Origin: Euborellia annulipes
Lineage: Eukaryota; Arthropoda; Insecta; Dermaptera; Anisolabididae
Length of the DNA: 64,000 bases
Direction of reading: 5' to 3'
Assembly (NCBI GenBank): GCA_023213315.1
Contig: JAKCPI010028181.1
Span: forward strand, 1-64,000
In this document: positions 48,486 to 59,389 of the stretch, one piece after another
Numbering within the stretch: the first letter of the stretch is position 1
Layout: each line of letters begins with the position of its first letter
Made by a program: the position numbers and the translations under genes
The notes under the pieces: model-generated
Databases searched by the model: none
Told to the model about the DNA's origin: nothing
What the model saw: the letters and a program-made list of their open reading frames with translations, nothing else

Positions 48486-48725
48486 TTTTTATTAGCTTAC
48501 TAGAAATGAACGTATTTGAATAATTCAGAATTAATCTCAAAATATTATACAGAGTCAAAAAAAAAAAATAACAAACAATTCATATAATTTGTTATTCAGG
48601 ATAATATCGATCATCCTCAAAATTACATTCGTAGGCTATATGGCTTCAAATGAAAAAAAGAATTTTTTTAATAGACTACTCGAAATGAACGTAATTGAAT
48701 AATTCAGAATTAATCTCAAAATATT
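48470..48725. repeat. 74-bp direct repeat, two copies
   Basis: caaatgaaaaaaataattttt...gaataattcagaattaatct at 48470-48546 recurs at 48648-48725 with a handful of changes. About 100 bp of unrelated sequence with a poly-A tract separates them. Confidence 0.8.
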
Positions 48726-49390
48726 CTCTCCCATTTCTCGTTTATGAAACATTATCCAACTGTATAATTATTTAATCTGATATATCTGATCCTTTCAGAG
48801 AGATATATATGTAAGTCAAGAGAATGCCCTAGGGAGTGAGGATGAAATATTGATGGCTATTGGGTGAGGGTTGGTGTAGTCAACCACAACACGGTCCATT
48901 TATTTGTAGCTCAATCAAACAACCCTAGACTTTACTCCTCCTTCGGTCAAATACCGCATCAAATGTAATAAACAAATGGAATCCATTTTCAAACTGATCA
49001 CACTAAAACATGTCTTCTTTTTTTATTTTAAGTGGATGAGTTGTTAAATTAACGAGAAAAGTGGAAAAATATACTTTATAGCACCCTATAGTCTTATACT
49101 TTAGCAAAGTTTTTCGGGAGGAAAAAAAGATGCTCTTCCATCCACATATTACTCGAAATTTATAACCTATTGCCTATATTCTCACACTTTGCGTGAAAAA
49201 ATAAATTTAACAAAAAACACCCAGATGTATGGAAAATATTTAAACATTCACAAAGTGAAAAATGTCTTTGATATGAAATAACTCAAGCAAGGCTGACTAA
49301 AGGATCTAAAAAACAAAACAATAGGAAGTTTAAAAAATTCTATTATAATAATTCATAGGCTTAAATGTCTGAAATTTTAAGAGATTTTTT

Positions 49391-49655
49391 TGTTTTCTCT
49401 TTTATTAACATATAAGAGAGGAAGTATTGCATTCCTGTTAAAAATATTTGATAGAAATACACATTTTGAGGCCTTTTGAGTTCAAAAAAGAGGGTTCTGC
49501 AAAATCTGTCTGTATGTGAACAAAATATCTCAAGAACGAAAAGAGCTAGGAGATTGAAATTTGATATTTAAGTTACTTATCCCCCTGACACGTTATATGA
49601 AGAATGAAGCCAAAGAGAGCTAGTACTGTACTGATGTACTTTTTTTTTTCTCTCG
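49391..49655 (+). mobile_element. PE650 repeat, left half
   Basis: Blocks gaggaagtattgcattcctg, cacattttgaggccttttga, gtgaacaaaatatctcaaga and gagctagtactgtactgatg are in order; it ends in poly-T. Confidence 0.7.
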
Positions 49656-49832
49656 ATTTTGCATATGTAGCCATTTAGTCTCCTCTTTATTTCAATTGAA
49701 ATAATTTTTTTTTGCACCCCAACACAAATGACAAGTAGGACATCTCAATCTGGAAACTATTAATTCTTAAAAAAAAAAAATAATATTTTTCGAAAAAAAA
49801 GAAGAGGAACTCGTATAAGTTCTCATACGTAT

Positions 49833-50106
49833 CATCTATTGCAAAAGTATTGAGACTAAACCCCGATTGTTAGGCAGCCCAAATGGCAGCTTGCCTGTGT
49901 GAGAAATACCTTTATCAAAGCAGACAAAAGGCCGAATGACCAACAAAATATTAACCATAAAAAATTTAACTTTTTAATATAAATTTAAAAATATATCAAA
50001 ATAAAAATTATCTCAATGTTTTAATCAGAAAAAATGTTTAGTGATCGTGTACCATTTGAGCTATCTAACTACCGGGCTTTAGTCTCAATACTATTGCAAT
50101 AGATGG
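49833..50106. mobile_element. MITE with about 77-bp imperfect inverted repeats
   Basis: catctattgcaaaagtattg...gactaaaccccg faces cgggctttagtctcaatact...attgcaatagatg. The interior is AT-rich. No coding capacity. Confidence 0.8.
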
Positions 50107-51419
50107 TATATACAATTATTCTTCCTCTAGACGCAATGTACGCCTTAGGTCGAGGAGAATTATTCTTCTGTTTGAGTTCAAAGGCGGACATTGCACTTAA
50201 TCATTCTATTATTCTACTAAATAATATTTTTCATTTTTTTATTATTAATTAGTCCAATAATTTTGTTAATTGAAAAAAATAGAAGACTTTTAAAGCATCA
50301 TCGGTAATTTACGTTTTATTTTCTGCTATGGTTGCTTTAGTTGATTCTAAAATAAGGTTATTTATTATCTTAAGAAGCAAAAAAGTAAAAAAAAAAAAAG
50401 AAGAGATTTGAGCTTAAAGGTGTTGAGATAAGAAGAATGAACCAAAATCAATGGCGTCTTATTGATTTTTTTTTATATAAAAAATAATAATAAAAATAAT
50501 ATTGAAAGGTCATCAAGAGCTGTTATTTAAGAATTCGTTAATATAAATAATTTTATTTACTCTTTAGTACATAAATATAAAAATGTGAACAAACTGGACG
50601 ACTATAAAAAATTCTATTGATAGTCAACTCTAGTAAGTCTGGTTGTGGCATCTTCAGGGGTTTACTCAATAAGGAAATTTCTTTTTCTATTTCATATTTT
50701 CTACATTTTATACTCTAATATCTTGTCTTAATGTCTACTCAAAAACATTATCGATAGTTAATGACTATAATTATATTTCCACAAGGTTTTTTTTTTTTAT
50801 ATATTTACCAAGTAAAAAAAGATATGTATAATAAATAACATTTAAAATATATATTTCATGTTACTTGACCATTTTAATATTAATATGAGAGTGAATTAAT
50901 ATTATTATAAATTCTTTTTTTTTTCTCGTTAATATTACTAGAACTTTAAATGAGTAATTAACGTAAAGAAACGCTAATTTAAAATAAACAATTTTTTTTT
51001 ATAATCAAACTCCTAGAGGTTGTTAATTACGCCTTTGATTAAAAATTTAAATTTTCTTTTACTATTTATTTAAAAATATTTTACCTTAGACGAGCTTTCC
51101 CTTTTGTATATTTTATATATTTTAATTTTAAAAGAGTAAATAAATTAATTTAGAAAAATGTTTTAAACCATCCCTTTGATATATTTTTTTACTTTTTGAA
51201 CTGAGTCTTAAAAAGTTATACTTGCTATCTTAGTACTCTATTAATTAATTGCTATATATATAAGGCCTATATATTATATATTTTTTCCGTGTTATTTGGC
51301 TTCTTTTTTGAAATATAAATAAGATGATTAAACTTCTTCTGACTAGGAGAAATAAATTAAAAGCAACTTAAAGTTTGATTAAGTTATTTATTTATTAAAA
51401 TCTATAAGATTTTTGTAGT

Positions 51420-51922
51420 AGAAGGAGAAGAAAAAGAGAGAGTAGCTAATTATATTTTTATCTCATTACTGACGTTTCGGTCCTGGTTAGGACCATCTTC
51501 AGAGCATTAGGGCTGTTATCATTAATTTCAATCAATTTTAACATTTCTCCTATACTAATTGGTATATATTATATATAACTAATAGGCTTATATGTATATT
51601 TTGTATATAGTCAATGGTAAAGTCTGCGAGTGAAATTTTGTGACTGTTTTCACCGAGTTCAGTTTATAAATTCATAAATTAAACTCGATGAGAACAGTCC
51701 CAAAATTTCACTAGCAGACTTTATCATTGACTATATACAAAATATACATATAAGCCTATTAGTTATATATAATATATACCAATTATTATAGGAGAAATGT
51801 TAAAATTAATGATGACATACCTAATGCTCTGAAGATGGTCCTAAACATGACCGAAACGTTAGCACAGAGGGAAAAATAAACCAAAATATAATAAGCTGTT
51901 TCCTCTTTTTCTTCTCCTTCCA
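51420..51922. mobile_element. Long foldback (about 250-nt arms) with two hammerhead-like motifs
   Basis: An almost perfect hairpin centred at about 51672 (gaaggagaagaaaaagag outside, aaactcgatg inside). The left arm on the minus strand has gctctgaagatggtcct, then aggaccgaaacgtcag, with a perfect GGTCCT/AGGACC stem (51469-51514). The right arm has ctctgaagatggtcc, then gaccgaaacgttagc (51825-51864). GCT/AGC stem I pairs are kept in both. Confidence 0.8.
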
Positions 51923-52202
51923 TTACATCAATTAACCAGCTATACAAAACTTCCAATAGGCTACTACTGTATATATAAGATTTTTTCAATTTCTATATTT
52001 CTCTGTTCTTTGGAGCCGCGTAAAGATCCTACTTCATTCTTCACAGATCAGAACGTAGTTAGCTTTGAAAATTAGACTGATTTCGTTATCTAACCTTATT
52101 GTTAACTCAAAAAGACTCTATTTTAGTTTATAAAAATATATATAAATATATATATATATAATTTAAATCAGTTTGACTAATGTTTTATTTTTCTCCTTCC
52201 AG

Positions 52203-52335
52203 TTCTGGTCCGCCTATGTGCCCTGCTCGACACAACACTTGGATGCTGTGCAGTTGGCCTTGGAACAAATCGATGTCATTCGACGTCTCGTTGACAAATA
52301 TCCAAAACAAATGGCTCTGGTCACCACGTCCAAAG
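52203..52335 (+). CDS. DPEP: Membrane dipeptidase, second visible exon
   Basis: The exon continues the M19 dipeptidase barrel. It follows the acceptor ttctccttccag and precedes the donor gtaaac. It encodes 44 residues from FWSAYVPC to VTTSK and leaves one base (phase 1) that makes a glycine codon with the next exon. The cysteine in YVPC corresponds to human Cys71, which forms a disulfide with Cys154; its partner is present in the next exon. The stretch LEQIDVIRRLVDKYP matches the family helix LEQMDVVHRMCRMYP. It is separated from the previous exon by about 31 kb and from the next by 6.9 kb, both introns filled with repeats. No frameshift or stop is seen. Confidence 0.96.
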
Positions 52336-52771
52336 GTAAACATCCAACTAATTCCTTTCTAATCCGAAATTTGTTTAAAAAATAAAATAAAAAAAAATCT
52401 ATAAATAAAACACTAGGCCTATTTATTATTGAAGTACAACAATACTATTAAATAATTCTCCAATTCTTAGTAATTATTTTCATAGTAGCTTCTTAAAAAA
52501 AATGTCAGTCAAAATTCATAAATATTACAAAACACTTGTAACATAATCCAGCCTGACTATTTGACCGTTCCGATTAAATGAGTAGGGCTCGGATTTATAG
52601 GCACTAAAAATCTTTAAAATAGGCAGCCAACTAACCCTAAAAAATTATTAAAAAAGCAACTAAAAAAACAAAAAAACCCAAAAACGCCCAAAAAAAGGAT
52701 AATATAGACAAAAAAATCTTCCTTTTTTTATAAATAAAATAAAAAAACACATATACAAAACATATAAATAA

Positions 52772-52810
<39 letters not shown>

Positions 52811-53698
52811 AAAACTAAATGAGCGACATGTCCTCGAAATGTGGACAGGAATAAATAAATAAAAAATCATTTATTTATTTAATTCCTTCTGACTGAATCC
52901 TGATCTACTAAATTTTCTGAATCTAAAATTAGTTTTTCTTCCCAAGGGGGTGTAGCAAAAAAAATATTTTTATTTAATTAGTAGTTAAAAGATGACGACA
53001 AAAAAGATAACATTAATAAATTACTCAAAACGAAGAATAATTTATTTTTTTTTATTTAAAAAATAACATTTCTATTAAGAATAGAATAATATTTATTTAG
53101 TCTTAAAAAAATTTAAAGTTAATTAAGCTTGTAAAACATTATGTGTTCCACTAAAAAGGTTCATGCTATGACTTTTCCTCCTAGAGAAATAGATGTGTAA
53201 AGTGAAAAAAAAGTCGCAAATAAACTCGTTGGTTTTTTTTTTTGACCTCCCTCACACAACCCCCCCCCCCCCACCTCTAACATTTCTTCTCCCTCTCAGT
53301 TGGCTTTTTTTTTTCTCGTAACTATTTGAGCTTGCATTTTTTTTTCTTTTTGTTGCGAATAAAAAGTAAGCCCAAGGCGATATTTTTCTGTGGCGCGAGA
53401 ATTTCCGGAATGCGTGTGAATGGGCGCTATTTGTTAACTTTACCAAAAGAGTGAAAAAATAGGCTACCCCTCTCTCTCTGCTCTCCATCTTACCACTCTC
53501 GTTCGCATCAACCCTTAAAAAAAAAAAGAAAAAGGGAGCGAATACTCGGACAATTTTTGATTCCTTTCTTTCTTTATTGATTTTAGAAATGGAGTAATAA
53601 GTCCTCCACCCTCTCTGACGAGTAATGCTAATGATTTTTAGATTAAATAATCTTTTTTTGGCATCATAGGCCAAACGGTACTTATTATTAATTACGAT

Positions 53699-54159
53699 TA
53701 GGGTCCGACCGAAACAAGATTTTCAGCCGAAACCGAATATTCGGCCTCAACCTTAGTTTCGGCCGAAACAGTAACCGAAACCGAAACTTGTATTTCCTAT
53801 AAAATTTTTTTTTATTTTACCTTTTTTTTTTTTGAATTTTTTTTTCCCTCCTCCTTGGAAGCCATACAGAGGCGTGCAATTAGACTGATAGGTGATTCTA
53901 CCCTTACTGCATCCCTACAGTCACTAGATCATAGAAGAAGCGTGTCTGCACTCTCTCTCTTCTACAGGTATTACCATGGTCAATGCTCTGCCAAATTAAA
54001 ATCAATTATCCCACCCAATGCATCCCGTTTTTTTTTTTTGCATGCGAGTCTCATCCCACCGAAAGTTTCGGCTACTTTTTGGCCGAAACCGAAACTACGG
54101 CCGAAACCATGATTTTTGGCTGAAACCGTAACCGAAACCGAATATTCGGTCGGTTCCTA
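53699..54159. mobile_element. hAT-like element carrying a LINE fragment, 8-bp target duplication
   Basis: Ends tagggtccgaccgaa and ttcggtcggttccta are inverted repeats, followed inside by runs of cggccgaaacc / accgaaaccgaa. Flanking attacgat is perfect at 53691-53698 and 54160-54167. It has landed in a SINE tail (ggcatcataggcc at 53660-53673). The centre (53852-54035) is a reverse-transcriptase fragment. Confidence 0.85.
53852..54035 (+). pseudogene. LINE reverse-transcriptase C-terminal fragment
   Basis: About 58 codons read EAIQRRAIRLIGD, then SLDHRRSVSALSLFYRYYHG, then IIPP. This is the block just downstream of the RT domain of arthropod jockey/CR1-like non-LTR elements (typical xxIQRRAIRLIxD...LxHRR..A.LSLFYRY..G). 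Nothing else of a LINE is present. It is bounded by poly-T tracts and lies inside a hAT-like element, so it was captured or inserted there. It is a remnant, not a functional gene. Confidence 0.75.
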
Positions 54160-54268
54160 ATTACGATATATATTGGGGCTCAGATACATACAATTAATAG
54201 CTGATTTTCAGTTTTCTCTCTATTTTTTAATATCCCTATTAGAAAATTTAATGATCATAAAATATTTT

Positions 54269-54740
54269 TACTTTCTCTTACCTCCATGTATGTTAATATA
54301 GGCCTACAGTATATAGAAAGTTCATGTCAAAAATTCGATGTCGAGATTTTGATGGATATACACGTTTTGAGGTCCCCTGAGTGGTTTTCGCAACATGGTC
54401 TGTCTGTCTGTGAACAAAATATCTTAAGAACCAAAAGAGCTAGGAGGTTGAAATTTTATATTTAAGTTAGGCACCCCTCTGGCACGTGACACGAAGCTTT
54501 TGAACAAAATCGACCAAAGAGTACTAGTACTTTATTGATGTACTTTTTCAGTTTTTTTTTCGATTTTCTCAAAATTCGCTCTATTTTGATTAAAATTCAA
54601 AGATCAATTATTTTTTAGATGCTCTTTCAAATGTATATTCTCATTTTGCTCTGAAAATTGTTTGAAGCACACTTTAATTTACTCTTGTGCTTCATAGGAA
54701 AGAGAACAAATGGTTGCCATGGTATCAAAATATACATTTT
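54269..54740 (+). mobile_element. PE650 repeat lacking the right hairpin
   Basis: The left end, gatgtcgagattttgatgga, gtctgtctgtctgtgaacaa, gtactagtactttattgatg and the RFX-like site gttgccatggtatc (54713-54726) are present; it breaks off at a poly-T run. Confidence 0.8.
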
Positions 54741-55189
54741 TTTTTTAACGCTCACACTATCTATCACTCATGTTCAGTTGTTAGCCAATAACTAGGGAGT
54801 TTAAATGCCTCAATCTTAGCTCTCGAACAATTGTACGATGTTATGCATGAAGGAACTAAGCGCCATTATGATTAAAATTGAGATAAGACCGCCAACTTGT
54901 AGGGAAAAACCTACCTCTACCTCTTTATTTAAATCACAACATTTACTCTGTGCACTTTTTTGTATAAAACAAGAAAAAAAGTCTTTGCCATTGGTTTTGT
55001 TTACAAGGGTGCAAATGAAATGTCACTTATCTCAGATTTAGATTAATGGCGCTTGATTCCATCGTGCATATCATCGTCCAAATAATCCATTAGTTAGTCT
55101 TTTAGGTTACCTACCTTCCAGTGAACAAAAAATGAACGAATTTATGCAACCAATGGCACATAGCATATTTACATAATTCTTCTCTTGAC

Positions 55190-55345
55190 TTTTTTAAATT
55201 TTCTTTTTTCGACTCCTGAGCCCATTTTGTAGTTCTATGTATAGTCCAAATTTTAATTTTAATATATTATATATCGAATCCATGGCTACCAGAGGACGTT
55301 TCAAAATCTTGTTTTTTAGGGCCACCCCATCTTTTAAATTTGTTA
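55190..55345 (-). mobile_element. SINE (12302-type), diverged
   Basis: tttcgactcctgagcccattt (tail), then catggctaccagaggacgtt and agggccacccc (head) follow the same order as at 12302 and 39000. Confidence 0.55.
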
Positions 55346-57791
55346 TTATTTCTTTTACAAGGAATTCTGGAATCCAATTAATTTATTTTTATTATACATA
55401 AAATGCATGACCATTTCAAATATTGCAATATAACGCTTCCAACTTCAAAATCCATTTTTTTTTTCCTCTTTAATCACTTTTATAATTTCTTTTAAAAGCA
55501 AAATATTTTATATTTTAAAAAGCTTTCACATACACATTATTATTTAGGCGTTGCATAGTGTGAAAAAAAAAAATCAGGCGAAAGATGATTAAGTTCAAAA
55601 AGCCTAGAAAATTAAATAAATGTTTTTTTATTTCGTAAAAAAATTAATATGAAAAATTGAAAATTATAAAACGCGAATATGTTTATTCAAAATTCATCAT
55701 AAATATATCTAGAATGAATTATCCCTCACTTTAAAGCTATTTTTTTATTTTTTTTTTAGTAAAACAAAATATTATTCAATTTTCATGTTTACAACTTTAC
55801 TAACCGTAGGGAAAATACGTCCGAAATTAAAGAGGCAATTGAGCATTTATTAATAACTCTAGGCTTGAATAAATTAATTTTCATATGAAAATTTTATTGT
55901 TTTGATCAAAGGGAAAATTATTTTGATTAGACAACTCACTAACAAAGAGTAACAGTTTCTAATTTTCTCCCGTATGGTATTATTTATTATTAATTATATA
56001 ATATTCAAAGGTATAAATTTTCAAATTTCACGAATTCCCTTGACCAATAGCCACAAATTTTATCTTGTATAATTTTCGAGATGTATTGATTTGAACTAGA
56101 TATTAATATTCAATAAATACCTCGATTCGGGCTTGAATAGTTATAGGATAATCTCGTTTTCCCTAGTTATATCACAAAAACTTGTTCAATTTTACCTTGA
56201 TTGATGATTTACACTAAGTAATATGCCATATTTAAAGATCTCCCAATCGGAGATATTTTTATACTGAAATCGATTATCGCAAAGTTCAGTTTTAATATAG
56301 AGTAAAGGTGTATGATAAAATTATTCAAATACTACATATTTTCCATTTTAAATAAATGGAGAAACATTTTTTAATTAAGTTAATTCATTTTAATTCGAGA
56401 TAAATGATTTATAGCTTTACAATTGAAACATGTTTATGTTTTTCAATGTGTATTTGTTATTTGTAGTTATCCTAATTCAGTAAATTGTATTTAGCTTAGA
56501 TATTCATTTGGACAATAGTAAATATGTAAAGTGGCAATGTTGATGTTGGTTGGATGCAAGTTTGATATTTACTCTGAAGACCCAATCAACATTTATTTAT
56601 TTATCTAGGCGCTTTTATTTTAATAAATAAAAAACATATTAAAAAGCAATTTATAAAAAAATATATTTAATATATTTGACCGGCTTTGTGGAAGTGATAA
56701 GAAATTAAGACCATAACTTAATGATATAATGATATTCAAATTATTTAAATACGATATTTATCGTCTAGGCACATTTATATATACCAATTGGAGTCCTTTA
56801 TTTTTACGAGATAACGATTATTTTTTTTTTTAATCGCATTAAAAATTCAATCAGAAATTCGGAAAAAAAATAAATTATTTGGGAAATTATTCACTTGATA
56901 TTTTTTTCTTCAAAAATTATTTATTCGTCAAAATCTGTTAATAATTAAAGAAATTATAAACAAAACAGTTATCAGTCTGGTAAAAAAAAAAAACACACGG
57001 CTGCCTATCTTTTAGGCGCTTTGCTCTCTCTCCGACTCAGGAATAAACTTAACCTTTCAAAATTTTGACTTTAGTATATAGACTACTTAATTTAATACTG
57101 GTATATTTTATTAGTAGGAGATGATATCTTTTAGAGTAAAATGAAATTTAATTCATCGTATTTTGATATATTAATAGGGTAATATGTAAATGTATTATTA
57201 TATTGTAGATCATACAACCCATATCTCCATGTATGTTATGCGATCATGAAATTGCAAGATGATTATGGTTATCAAACCCAAGGGTGACAAAACCAACACT
57301 TAGATCATGTAATATACTAATGATAATAAATTTTGTTTTATGAATTACAAAAATAATTACAAAATTATTCTAGTCATTTTATAGTAAATTATGATTACTT
57401 GACTTGTCTCTGAAATTAATCACAATTTATTCTACTGTTCCTTTGCGAAGCGATTCCGCAGATCAGGAGCGTTAAAATTTAAATAATATAGATTGGAATC
57501 TCTTCAAAAATTGAAAGAATTTTAAAAAATACAGGAAAATTTTTTATTAATTTGAAAAGAAGAAAACGAATAAAAAAAATTTTATCTGACGTAATAAATA
57601 ATAAATTTTCAAATATCGTTTCGAACATATGTTATGCCCTTTTTCATGAAGGGGACTGGCAACCGAAACATCAATCAAGAATATATTATTTAGGCCTATT
57701 TCTCTTGATTCATAAATATTTTTCAATCGCTTTGAAAGGTCAATAAAAAAAAAAGCGGGCATAAGTTGATATAAAAAGCCTCCTTAAGATG

Positions 57792-58350
57792 AAAAAATCT
57801 GGTGTGACTGGTCGCACAGCACCCAACTTTCTCTTATCTTCGGTAATCGAAAGTTGTATTCTGTGCTTGTCACACCAGATTTTTTTGTGTCCAGATATAT
57901 TTAGTTTCCACCGATATATTAAAATTCAAAATTTACAAACATGGAAAAATATATTTTGTTACCATGGCAATTATTTTTCCTATGAAGTATAAGAGTAAAG
58001 TGTGCTTCAAACAATTTTAAGAGCAAAATGAGAATATACATTTGAAAGAGCATCTAAAAAAATAATTGATTTTTGAATTTTAGTCAAAATCGTTAATGCG
58101 AATTTTGAGAAAATCGAAAAAAACTGAAAAAGTACACCAGTAAAGTACTAGTACTCTTTGGTCGATTTTGTTCAAAAGCTTCGTGACACGTTCCAGGGGT
58201 GCTAACTTAAATATAAAATTTCAACCTCCTAGTTCTTTTGGTCCTTAAGATATTTTGCAAGCTCCAAATCAAATTTATTTACTTGAATCCAATACTTTCT
58301 CTCTCTTTCTCTCTATCTATATATATTAGTTAGAGGTAAGAGAAACTAAA
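57792..58350 (-). mobile_element. PE650 repeat, near full length
   Basis: The complete right hairpin (57792-57884) and the body with gttaccatggcaat (57958-57971) are present. The gtctgtctg segment is deleted before the left end (gaatccaatactttctctct...taagagaaactaa). Confidence 0.8.
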
Positions 58351-58429
58351 AACAGTGCTGGAACCATTTAACAGGAAGAAGTTTCTATAATATGTATAAT
58401 TTCCTAATAGAGAAGGAAGTGGAAAGATA

Positions 58430-58745
58430 TATAAATGATGAGAGAGAAAAACAGCAAAGACCCTTTAACTTGCTGTCCTTTCCGACTGGAAAAGAGACAG
58501 AGCAACAACTTTTTTGTGACAATTCACGCCTGTGAAAAACAGGTCTTGTATAGTTCAACCTTTATAAGTAACCTGTCCTGACTTTTGTTTAAAAGCAGAT
58601 CGTACATCCGTGTTGACAGTTTACTCTATAACATTTCCACTGTATTATTTCCGAGTGAATGTGGTCAATGACGGCATCAGTTTGTCTCCTTCATTGTTGT
58701 TGTGTTCGTTTCTGGGGAAACAACCAGGTTCATTAAGATGAATAA
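58430..58745. other. Unique-looking higher-complexity intronic segment
   Basis: A segment of about 300 bp between two PE650 copies has balanced composition, no repeats and no long open frame. It contains inverted pieces such as cctgtgaaaaacagg. It could be a conserved noncoding element; nothing more can be said from sequence alone. Confidence 0.2.
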
Positions 58746-58915
58746 TTTACGAAAATCAAACTTGAAAGGTTTTTTTTAACCATCTTAGAATTTTTTCTCT
58801 TTTGTATATTATGCAAATTTATAAAAAAACACCATGGTCTCATAAAATTATTTTTTTTTCTTGATTGATTACTCGCAGGCTTACTAAGAATTTAAAGTCT
58901 TTGTCAAGATAAAAT

Positions 58916-59208
58916 AATGATTTTTGAATTTGAATCAGTAAAGTACTAGTATTTTTTGGCCGATTTTGTTTAAAAGCGTCGTGTTACGTCTCAGGGGGTG
59001 CCTAACTTAAATATAAAGTTTCAACATCTTAGCTCTTTTCGTTCCTAAGATATTTTGATCACAGACAGACCATGATGCAAAAACCATTTTTTTGGATTCA
59101 GGGGATCTCAAAACATGTATATGCATCATAATCTCGACATCGAATTTTTTACATGAATTCATAACTTTCTCTCTATATATATTAATATATATAGGTAAGA
59201 GAAAGTAA
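58916..59208 (-). mobile_element. PE650 repeat abutting a dipeptidase exon
   Basis: The left half in minus orientation runs from cagtaaagtactagtatttt to tatataggtaagagaaagta. It ends 30 bp before the exon at 59239. Read on the gene strand, its end contains AG/GTAAGAG, a consensus 5' splice site. Confidence 0.8.
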
Positions 59209-59238
59209 CAACTAATTTCTTCTTTGTTTTGTTTGCAG

Positions 59239-59389
59239 GTATTGAAGAGGCACAAGCGGCAGGGCGTCTGGCCAGTTTAATTGGAGTAGAGGGTGGACAT
59301 GCCATTGGAAACTCCTTAGGAGTACTCAGGATGCTCTACCAATTGGGGGCCAGATATCTCACCCTGACGCATACCTGCAACACGCCTTG
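59239..59389 (+). CDS. DPEP: Membrane dipeptidase, third visible exon with GVEGGH and LTLTH
   Basis: The exon supplies the core of the active site. After the acceptor gtttgcag it completes a glycine codon and encodes [20 protein letters not shown] and onward to [11 protein letters not shown], where the Trp codon is split (phase 2) at the donor gtgagt. The Glu of GVEGGH corresponds to the zinc-bridging Glu125 of human DPEP1, the His of LTLTH to catalytic His152, and the Cys of HTC to Cys154 of the conserved disulfide. The following exon should begin with the rest of Trp and a segment like ADNW; none was recognised before 61.8 kb or inside the dynein reading frame. The exon lies only 30 bp after a PE650 repeat whose end contains a consensus 5' splice site. 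Confidence 0.96.

Larger units (their letters stand above)
21213..52202 (+). other. 31-kb dipeptidase intron
   Basis: The intron is bounded by gtgagt and ttccttccag and joins two exons in phase 0. It is packed with PE650 repeats, hAT-like elements, MITEs and SINEs. No other gene is seen. Stretches with nothing identifiable beyond simple AT-rich sequence include 21650-22000, 23200-24180, 25370-26400, 26500-28560, 34140-34940, 37380-38990, 42040-43400 and 50120-51400. Confidence 0.85.
52336..59238 (+). other. 6.9-kb dipeptidase intron
   Basis: The intron runs from gtaaac to gtttgcag (phase 1). It holds a hAT-like element carrying a reverse-transcriptase fragment, three PE650 copies and a SINE remnant. 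Stretch 55350-57790 is AT-rich with nothing recognisable. Confidence 0.85.

Noticed and set aside
53252..53674. A 140-codon minus-strand open frame
   Set aside because: It is composed of read-through of C-, T- and TC-rich tracts with no domain, overlaps a SINE tail and ends in a poly-glycine run from the C homopolymer.
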